A stretch of 38,586 nucleotides of DNA from an uncultured Gimesia sp. (GTDB taxonomy: Bacteria; Planctomycetota; Planctomycetia; Planctomycetales; Planctomycetaceae), in contig NZ_CALFPF010000797.1 in NCBI RefSeq assembly GCF_937919775.1, positions 1 to 38,586 on the forward strand, in the 5' to 3' direction. Below the pieces are notes generated by a model. The model made no database searches. It was not told where the DNA came from and saw only the letters and a list, made by a program, of their open reading frames with translations. A program made the translations under genes and the position numbers. This document shows, piece by piece, positions 31,550-38,586 of the stretch (its first letter is position 1; every line of letters starts with the position of its first letter).

Positions 31550-32638
31550 TTAATATTCCCCGACCGGTTCTCCCCCGTTGGGAGTGCTGAGGGCTTTGAG
31601 TACCTCCGGGTCGATGTCTTCGGAAATAAAACGGACGCTGCCGTCGCCGAGCAAAAAGATTACTCCGCCGATGAACGGGCTCTCAAAACCGTGCGGGCTG
31701 TGGTTGATGCCCAACGCCGGGTCGCGAAAGTTTGTGGGATCGCCCCAGGGTTTGATACTAGATTTGATTTCGCCAGCCAGTAGTGTATTGGAAGTGCCAT
31801 CGGTGATCTGTTTGAAATTCATAACCGAATTCACGTTGAGTACACGGCTGTTGGCGGCGTAATGGGCAGGTTGATATCCCTGAAACGCTGCCTGGCTGCT
31901 CTTCCCATCGTCATATTCCGATTTCATCCCGGGATTCTGAATCGCGTTGATTCTGGTTTGAAACGGCTTACGGTTTGCTTCCGCGGTCCAGGGCTGATGG
32001 AAGTCGATCTGTTGAAATAAGTCTTTTTCATCAAGATAGGGCAGCAGTTGTGAAACCCAGCTATGGTGCGGCTGGCCTGTGCTGCTGAACGTGCCACCAA
32101 TGGGGAGCTGGTGAAAGTCGTCATGATATTGCTCCAGCGCCAGACCGATCATTTTGAGATTATGTTTGGACGTACTGCGCCTGGCAGCTTCACGTGACCC
32201 AGAAATAACCAGTGCATCAGATGTTGTTATCCACCAGGCCTGATGCGTGATGCTGACCACGCAGATTCCGATCATCACCAGCATCAGAAACATCGTGACC
32301 AGAGAGACCGTCCAGCGCTTGTTCCAGCGGGATGCGGTCTGCAGCGTCGCAGGCTCTATTGCATTTCGATGATAAACTGTTCGACACGCGAAGTGAATGC
32401 CCACGGCAAACAGGATCAACGCACCAAAGAACCAGAGGGTGCGCTCCACGGAAATGGTGAGGCTGGGTATCGTGCGGCCCAGATACCAGATCCAGCCTGC
32501 AACCATTTGGAATGCCACAACAAAGGGAAATTCAATCCCCAGACAAAAAGCGAAGAAACACAATACGATGATCGATACCACCTTGATGGTTCTATGCGAG
32601 GTAGCCGGTTCAGCGGGAGTGCTGGGTTCTGTCGTCAT
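31550..32638 (-). CDS. DUF1559-domain protein with multi-TM N-terminus (paralogue 1)
   Basis: REAARRSTSKHNLKMIGLALEQYHDDFHQLPIGG...ITDGTSNTLLAGEIK...LLGDGSVRFIS; N-terminal TM segments, no prepilin signal. Confidence 0.85.
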   Translation of the reverse strand: MTTEPSTPAEPATSHRTIKVVSIIVLCFFAFCLGIEFPFVVAFQMVAGWIWYLGRTIPSLTISVERTLWFFGALILFAVGIHFACRTVYHRNAIEPATLQTASRWNKRWTVSLVTMFLMLVMIGICVVSITHQAWWITTSDALVISGSREAARRSTSKHNLKMIGLALEQYHDDFHQLPIGGTFSSTGQPHHSWVSQLLPYLDEKDLFQQIDFHQPWTAEANRKPFQTRINAIQNPGMKSEYDDGKSSQAAFQGYQPAHYAANSRVLNVNSVMNFKQITDGTSNTLLAGEIKSSIKPWGDPTNFRDPALGINHSPHGFESPFIGGVIFLLGDGSVRFISEDIDPEVLKALSTPNGGEPVGEY

Positions 32639-32665
32639 CGTTCAACCTGATCTGTTCATCGCTTC

Positions 32666-33775
32666 TTAAAAATCGCCAACCGGTTCGCCCCCAGCAGGAG
32701 TACTGAGAGTCTTCAGCAATTGCGGATCGACCTTGTCGGTAACAAAATGGACGCGGCCATCACAGAATAAAACGTGTGCCCCGCCTGCAAAGGGGCTGCC
32801 AAAACCGTGCGGGCTCTGATTGATGCCCAGCGTCGGGTCGCGAAAGTTTATGGGATCGCCCCAGGCCTTGATGTTGGATTTGATTTCGCCGGCCAAAATC
32901 GTGTGGGAGGTTCCATCGGTGATCTCCTTAAACTTCATCCCCGAATTCACATTCAACACCCGACTGTTGGCGGCGTAATGGGCGGGCTGATAGCCTTTCG
33001 CGTTTTCTTCCCTGCTTTTTCCATTATCAAAAGCGTAACCCATTCCGGGAATTTGCAATGCGTATAGCCTTGTTTCAAAAATTTTGCGATTCGCTTCTGC
33101 AGTCCACGGCTGGTGGAAATCGATTTGATTATACAGGGACGCCTGATCCAGAAAAGGTATGATACGCGTGATCCAGCTATGCTGCGGCAGCCCCGCCTGA
33201 CTGAAGGAGCCGCCACTGGGGAATTGCTCAAACGTATCATGATAATTATGCAACGCCAGACCGATTTGTTTGAGATTATTCCTGGACTGACTACGTCTGG
33301 CGGCCTCGCTAACACCCTGATGGGTCAGAGATTCATTCACTGTCGCTAACCAGACTGTCTGGTGAGCTACCCCCACAACGGCAAAACCGCCGGTGAAGGA
33401 GAGTACCACTAACGCGATCAAGGCAAACGTCCAGCGCACGCGCCACTGTTTCGGAACGGCGATTGTGTTTTGTGTTTGCAGACGCCGGAGGGCATAACCG
33501 CCCAGCAGTTGCATCACCACCGCCATGATCACGACCAGCAAGAAGGTCGTCACCAGACCGGAGACCGACACGGTCATCTGTGGGATGACACGGTTTAAAA
33601 ATGGGAGCCAGCCCAGGAAAGTATAAAACAGGATTTGAAGGGGAAAAACGGCCCCGGCGCAGGCCAGGAAGACTGCGAGAGCAATGACGACTACGAACAA
33701 TGTTGCGATGCCCACAAAGCACGCCACGATAGTACGCCTGTTCTTTTTCGGCGGCTCAACCGGGTCACTTTCCAT
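32666..33775 (-). CDS. DUF1559-domain protein with multi-TM N-terminus (paralogue 2)
   Basis: SEAARRSQSRNNLKQIGLALHNYHDTFEQFPSGG...ITDGTSHTILAGEIK...VLFCDGRVHFV; start 33775 (MESDPVEPPKK) slightly overlaps upstream gene. Confidence 0.85.
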   Translation of the reverse strand: MESDPVEPPKKNRRTIVACFVGIATLFVVVIALAVFLACAGAVFPLQILFYTFLGWLPFLNRVIPQMTVSVSGLVTTFLLVVIMAVVMQLLGGYALRRLQTQNTIAVPKQWRVRWTFALIALVVLSFTGGFAVVGVAHQTVWLATVNESLTHQGVSEAARRSQSRNNLKQIGLALHNYHDTFEQFPSGGSFSQAGLPQHSWITRIIPFLDQASLYNQIDFHQPWTAEANRKIFETRLYALQIPGMGYAFDNGKSREENAKGYQPAHYAANSRVLNVNSGMKFKEITDGTSHTILAGEIKSNIKAWGDPINFRDPTLGINQSPHGFGSPFAGGAHVLFCDGRVHFVTDKVDPQLLKTLSTPAGGEPVGDF

Positions 33776-34457
33776 TGAGCACCTCCTGTGCTGCTTTAAG
33801 CGGCAGCACCTTGATCGCTCCGTCGGTGAACAGCACCAGTTGTTGATCATCCCCATAAACGGCTTGCTCGAAGGCGAGCGGTTCGGCGGGCTCGGTTTTC
33901 TTGTCGCCGGTCACATAACCGTACTTCACCTGCAGATCGCCGGGCTGAAACCAGAACTCTTCCGCGAAGGTCGCATCGTCTGCTTTCTCGGGGAATTTTC
34001 CCTGGTGCGTGGCGACGTGCATGAACAGAGCCGAACGTAATTCGCCGAGCAGCTTTCGCCGTGCTTCCAGTAATGCCTCCGGCGTTTCCGTCTGTTCCGT
34101 CGCGGAATCAGCCAGTTGATAAGTACGGCCGTTTTTCTCCCACGCACCGGGTGTGAGCAGTTCCCGCGCCCCGGAGATCATCGTGAGCACAAACAGAAAC
34201 ATCAGCCCCCAGAGTACGGTTCCCGCCAATGCGGCTTTGTAGGAAAGTTCGGGCAGCTTCGGAAAATCACGCGCGAGGACATTCCAGAGTCGTTTAAAGA
34301 TCCAGGCACTGACCAGCAGCACCAGCAGAAAAAATGAAATCGACTGCAGACGCAGGCTGGCAATTTCGGTCAGACTGACGGAAGGCATCCCCGCCTGGGC
34401 GGTCTGGGACATCGCGCAGAAAAGAAAGCCGAATATCAAACCGATTCGAACCGTCAT
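33765..34457 (-). CDS. Membrane protein of unknown function, likely co-transcribed with the DUF1559 pair
   Basis: Signal/TM segments SISFFLLVLLVSAWIF and AALAGTVLWGLMFLFVLTM; C-terminal LVLFTDGAIKVLP. Confidence 0.65.
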   Translation of the reverse strand: MTVRIGLIFGFLFCAMSQTAQAGMPSVSLTEIASLRLQSISFFLLVLLVSAWIFKRLWNVLARDFPKLPELSYKAALAGTVLWGLMFLFVLTMISGARELLTPGAWEKNGRTYQLADSATEQTETPEALLEARRKLLGELRSALFMHVATHQGKFPEKADDATFAEEFWFQPGDLQVKYGYVTGDKKTEPAEPLAFEQAVYGDDQQLVLFTDGAIKVLPLKAAQEVLNGK

Positions 34458-34714
34458 GGCGATCTACTCCGCAGAAGTGAAAACAGTAAGGCCTTATCTC
34501 CATCATACAAAAGTCTATGCGATACGCGAGCCATTTTTTTCACGCCAGGTGATTTCGTTCCGTCAAAAATGAGGAGAGATCTGTTATCGGAAATCAAGAA
34601 ACCTGAGGCAGACTAATTTGTGTTATTTTTTGAGTTAAGTAGCCGCAAAATAATGTGAAGCATCCGCGACCCTCACGACCAGCAAGAGTTGGTTCAAAGA
34701 CAGCAGCATGTAGA

Positions 34715-34733
34715 GATCGCAAGAATTGCGATC
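34715..34733. terminator. Hairpin just downstream of the 34738-36438 minus-strand gene
   Basis: GATCGCAA-GAA-TTGCGATC, 8-bp perfect stem; no obvious U-run. Confidence 0.35.
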
Positions 34734-34737
34734 AGGG

Positions 34738-36438
34738 CTATTGATTTCGATTCCTGAGGGCGTCAAGTTCTGCCTGAAACTGCTGCATTTTTTTTAGATC
34801 TTCAGCAGGGATCGGTGGATCTGTTCGTTGCAGACGTTCATAGAGGGCTAATTTGCTGAGCCCTCCTGTTGTACCAATACTAAAAGAAGTACGGTTCGAG
34901 ACCAAATAATCAATGATTGCTCTCTGGGCTGCTGGGGAATTCACCTTTAACATCAATTCTGTTACATCGGAGTATACCACGGTCGCGTCAGCAATTGTTG
35001 TAGAGAACTCTTTGCTCCCGCCGAACCCGTAAAAATTCGTCACATCAAATCGCTCACGATTTTGCATCAGCGCAATCATCGGTTCTTCAGCCCAACGAAT
35101 TTCGGTTTTGCTCTGAGTCTGCTTTGAACCGAGTGAAGGAAACTCTCCCAGGCAATACAAGGCATTGGGTAAATTGTCCGTATCATGATCTTTGAGGCTC
35201 TCAATCAGGAAAGTCCTGCCTCGTTTGTCATTGAGATGTGCTAACATCGCTGCATAGATCAGCCGTACTATACGTGATACTTTCTCTTCGTTCATCCGAC
35301 GTGCCAAAACATCTCGCGTTTCAGTTGTAGTTTCCGTAAGAATCTGATTAATGACATCCTCGTTTCGCCTAACATAAAATACCGCGGCCGCTGGATTAAA
35401 TTGTCCATTCCCCCTGTGAGCGCATTCCGCTAGTAGTTCAGGGACTCCTTCGCTGACACGATGTAATGTGGCATAAATTGGTCCGCCGCCTTCATACTCA
35501 CCATAATCTTTTTCTAGAAATGTAACCTTTGCCTCTCGAATGACAAACCAGGGGGTAATCGGATTTTCTTCTTTCGGACCATTCCATTTCAATTCAGGGC
35601 GATCCTCCAACACCAATTTGCCGCTCACACACACTAGTCTGTCGCTAAAATATTTATCATACTTCGTGTGAGAGCCGTCAGGAGATGTCAAATACAGATA
35701 TTTCTTTCGGTACTCAAAAAATCCGGGACTTGAATCATTCGACAGAGTTCCTTCCAGCGAAACATTCTGGCCGACTAGTTCATAGAGGTCGGTAGGATGC
35801 CAGTTTATCGCATCGATGCGGAAGCCTTCTTGACTCTTTCGTACTGTACCGCGCACAAAGATTTGTTTGCCCGCAACGGATTCCGGCCATTCGGTCATAT
35901 TATCAATCTGTGCCTCACCCTCTTTGGTTTTAATGATCCCCCCAGGAGTTGCGACGCCTTCAAAAGTTGTTTCGCGATCAATCAGATCTGAGAATTCGAT
36001 CTCTCGCGGTGGCACGGCTTCAATGTGTTTTACGACCAGGGTGATTGCCTTATGCTCACAGTAGACGCGTCCTTCTATGATCTGTCCACGAATTTTGTAA
36101 AAGACGCCACGTTGGAGGGCTTTAAAGTCTTTGTAGGTGGGCCAGCCACCTGGTTCGGCGCGGCAGAGATGAAAATAGATTTTGTCCTGATTAGCCCTGC
36201 CATTAATCCAAATTCCTTGTAAAGCGGCATAACCTGAACTCATATGAAGTTTGTGGCCGGAAGATCTGATCGGGCCAATGACTTCGGTTTCACTGCCGAC
36301 GGGAATCTTCACGCCATCGATCACGAAATGGTTATCGCCGCGACTGACTTCTCCGTGCGTCTGCCTGATAAAACACACGGCGACGAAAAAGAGAGCCTGG
36401 ATCATGAATCGTGGTAGCTGGCTGCCTGTCATGGACAT
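34738..36438 (-). CDS. Exported protein of unknown function with repeated small beta-rich modules and a helical C-terminal half
   Basis: Signal peptide MIQALFFVAVCFIRQTHG; modules such as RETTFEGVATPGGIIKTKEG... and QNVSLEGTLSNDSSPGFFEYR...; start 36438 or 36432 after GGGAGG. Confidence 0.6.
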   Translation of the reverse strand: MSMTGSQLPRFMIQALFFVAVCFIRQTHGEVSRGDNHFVIDGVKIPVGSETEVIGPIRSSGHKLHMSSGYAALQGIWINGRANQDKIYFHLCRAEPGGWPTYKDFKALQRGVFYKIRGQIIEGRVYCEHKAITLVVKHIEAVPPREIEFSDLIDRETTFEGVATPGGIIKTKEGEAQIDNMTEWPESVAGKQIFVRGTVRKSQEGFRIDAINWHPTDLYELVGQNVSLEGTLSNDSSPGFFEYRKKYLYLTSPDGSHTKYDKYFSDRLVCVSGKLVLEDRPELKWNGPKEENPITPWFVIREAKVTFLEKDYGEYEGGGPIYATLHRVSEGVPELLAECAHRGNGQFNPAAAVFYVRRNEDVINQILTETTTETRDVLARRMNEEKVSRIVRLIYAAMLAHLNDKRGRTFLIESLKDHDTDNLPNALYCLGEFPSLGSKQTQSKTEIRWAEEPMIALMQNRERFDVTNFYGFGGSKEFSTTIADATVVYSDVTELMLKVNSPAAQRAIIDYLVSNRTSFSIGTTGGLSKLALYERLQRTDPPIPAEDLKKMQQFQAELDALRNRNQ

Positions 36439-36608
36439 CGTCCTCCCTGAATTATGTCATAATCGCTGATGATGGGGTAACGGATTATAGCAAACTCGAG
36501 AGAGCGATTTGGAACAGAAAAAGGTAATCCAAACCAAATTAGGACGTAATTGATTTAACTCGTGCTCTGACTATGCTTTCGATGCCGCGTGTTTGAGAAT
36601 CACTGAAC

Positions 36609-36995
36609 TCACCCTGCGGTTTTGTTTTCAGGTTCCAGCACCATCCATTCGGGGAGCGGGATCGATTTGCTGCGGGCGATGAGCAGTAAAACGCCGATTA
36701 CGATCACCAGAATCGGCACTTCGACGTCGAAGGAGAGTTGCCCTGTCTGACGCAGGACAGACAGACAACTGGCGATCAGAAAAAAGGGGCCCATCACGAC
36801 CGTGGATTTATCAATGCCGCTGACGGCAAACGCCAACAGACCGATGATCGCCAGACCGAGTACCCAGATCCAGTTAAGGCCGGGCATTACTTCTAATGTC
36901 GTCAACAGCCAGCCGCTGCCGATGCTGATGATGAGCAAAGGGAGAATCAGGGTTTTCTTGCTCGATTTGCTAGAAGCAGGCGATGTGGGGCTCAT
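36609..36995 (-). CDS. Small multi-TM membrane protein (LiaI/LiaF-TM-like)
   Basis: 128 aa, four hydrophobic segments, ILPLLIISIGSGWLL...IWVLGLAIIGLLAF. Confidence 0.6.
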   Translation of the reverse strand: MSPTSPASSKSSKKTLILPLLIISIGSGWLLTTLEVMPGLNWIWVLGLAIIGLLAFAVSGIDKSTVVMGPFFLIASCLSVLRQTGQLSFDVEVPILVIVIGVLLLIARSKSIPLPEWMVLEPENKTAG

Positions 36996-37139
36996 GGGTC
37001 TGACTTTCTGTTTTCTGGGTGCTATAAAAAACGGACTGCATACCTGAGAGGCGGCCAGAATCAGAAAATATCACGCCGTTTCCGATTTTTTTTTCGGAAC
37101 GACATCGCGGATGTGTGGCGGAAGGTAAGTTTTGAACTC

Positions 37140-37631
37140 TTACCAGAAAGCCCGCAGGCGTATCCTTTGCTTTATGGTAAGCCGTTCCCCGACCTCTGAC
37201 TTGATGATGAGAGTCTGATCGGTAATTTCGTACGAAAGTAACGGCAAATGAATCTCTGAAGCCTTGCGGTCTTCATCGAATGAAAACACTCCTTTGCGTG
37301 TTGTACCATCAGCCAGAGTCGCCTGAAACGTTATACTGCCAGAGGGTTTTAAATTATACAGGGTTCTGGAAAGGCGTTCGTTGGGAACCATCGATTCCGC
37401 ACGGAACAGTTCATGACCTTCTTGATCTAACAAAACACCGTGTTGCATCTCCTGCGAAGAACTATTGATGATGGTCAGGCTGGTTTCTGTGACGAACAGC
37501 CTGAAGCCCAGCACCACGATGAGTCCGATCGCGATCAGGCAGACCAGCCCGATTATCATGGCTTTCAGATACGGTCTGCTCACTTTGGCAGTGTTATCGG
37601 ATGTGTGATTCATGGGCGGATTGAGACTCAA
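37140..37631 (-). CDS. Single-TM anchored hypothetical protein
   Basis: 163 aa, TM AMIIGLVCLIAIGLIVVLGFRLF followed by beta-rich exported region. Confidence 0.55.
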   Translation of the reverse strand: MSLNPPMNHTSDNTAKVSRPYLKAMIIGLVCLIAIGLIVVLGFRLFVTETSLTIINSSSQEMQHGVLLDQEGHELFRAESMVPNERLSRTLYNLKPSGSITFQATLADGTTRKGVFSFDEDRKASEIHLPLLSYEITDQTLIIKSEVGERLTIKQRIRLRAFW

Positions 37632-37666
37632 ACAAGATAAAAGAACCGTTTCTCCCTGCGACTGTT

Positions 37667-38586
37667 TTATTTTTTAAGTTCGACGTTGCTCACGCCTTCG
37701 CGGCCCGGGTCGAGAATATTATTCGAAAAATGGACGTTGGTGGCTTTGCGATCGACGCGGACGGCGTAGACGTAGCGTGGTTGCTGGCTCTCTTTTGCGG
37801 CTTGAAAACGTCCCGAGTTCTGGACGATGTTGCCTTGAAGAATCACGTCGGTGAGCGGCGTGTTCTCTGGTTTTTGCCCGGAGTCGAATAGAATCGGGTT
37901 GCCGTGATCGCCCCAGATCCAATGCGCGTTGCCATAACCGAATTCCGAGATAATGTTATTGGCGATGATCGAGCCGCCGTCGCTGTTATCGTTTTTTGCC
38001 GGCTGGTCTTTGTCGGCTGCTTGTGCCGCATACGAAGCGGCGCCGGGCATCAGGCCGATACTCCAGAGATCGTTTTTGATGAACTGGTTACCGATAATGG
38101 AAATATGCCGCGAACCATGCATGGCTTTCATGCCGACGAAACAATTGGAGACGATGTTCTGCGCCACGATCACATGGTCGGCATGCAGATCGATGCCTTG
38201 CGCGCCGTTTTCGATGGTATTGCCCAGAATCTGTGTCCGGTCGCTGACACTGGGAGAGGTCACAATAATCGCCGACCCCTGATGCCAGTTCTTGACGGAT
38301 TCCTGTTCCCAGGTCTCGTTGCTGGTCAATGCACCTTTGGTGTCGTTCTTTTTGACGAATTGACCGAGCTGATATTTCTTCTGCACTTCGGATGTGGGCA
38401 GCAATTCGTTTTCGGTGATGCGGTTGCCCTGAATCAGCGTACCGGTGCTGGCGTTGACGACAATGCCGGTGCCGTCAATGCAATGGAAGGCGTAACCCCA
38501 GTCGGGCGAAGCGGTGCGGTCGTCGACAGCAATCCGCATGTAATTCGTAATCGTGCAATTGCGAATTGTCGCGTTTTTGCAGTTCA
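37667..38586 (-). CDS. Right-handed parallel beta-helix repeat protein (N-terminus beyond window edge)
   Basis: Repeats GNRITENELL, ILGNTIENGAQGIDL, IVAQNIVSNCFVGM, IIGNQFIKNDLW; reading frame stays open to the window edge (NCKNATIRNCTITNYMRIAV). Confidence 0.8.
   Translation of the reverse strand, partial: NCKNATIRNCTITNYMRIAVDDRTASPDWGYAFHCIDGTGIVVNASTGTLIQGNRITENELLPTSEVQKKYQLGQFVKKNDTKGALTSNETWEQESVKNWHQGSAIIVTSPSVSDRTQILGNTIENGAQGIDLHADHVIVAQNIVSNCFVGMKAMHGSRHISIIGNQFIKNDLWSIGLMPGAASYAAQAADKDQPAKNDNSDGGSIIANNIISEFGYGNAHWIWGDHGNPILFDSGQKPENTPLTDVILQGNIVQNSGRFQAAKESQQPRYVYAVRVDRKATNVHFSNNILDPGREGVSNVELKK

Overview
The window looks like ordinary chromosomal sequence from a planctomycete, probably Gimesia-like (inferred from DUF1559, DUF6807-like, ceramidase-like, PQQ-propeller and large Ser/Thr kinase genes; not verified). 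Confident housekeeping genes are acs, larB, thiS-thiG and aspS. Most other genes encode exported or membrane proteins: M23-PKD peptidase, GH88/105-like hydrolase, neutral ceramidase, HEAT/PDZ protein, GDPD, PQQ propeller, TPR protein and a right-handed beta-helix protein cut by the window edge. I found no tRNA, rRNA, CRISPR array, prophage or intact transposase. The points most worth checking are: (1) a divergent Rrf2 regulator/protoglobin pair whose intergenic palindrome covers the -35 of the predicted protoglobin promoter; (2) a three-gene cassette in which two DUF1559 proteins have multi-TM N-termini instead of the prepilin signal; (3) an M14-like domain that appears to have lost its zinc-binding histidines, fused to a GH88/105-like domain; (4) an orphan SpoA/FliN-domain protein; (5) a Ser/Thr kinase with an extracytoplasmic beta-helix-like region and a leader rich in inverted repeats; (6) a roughly 140-bp MITE/REP-like element; (7) a lipoprotein with an HEGGH motif; (8) an orphan ClpP-like protease. 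All family calls were made by eye from protein motifs; no searches were run.
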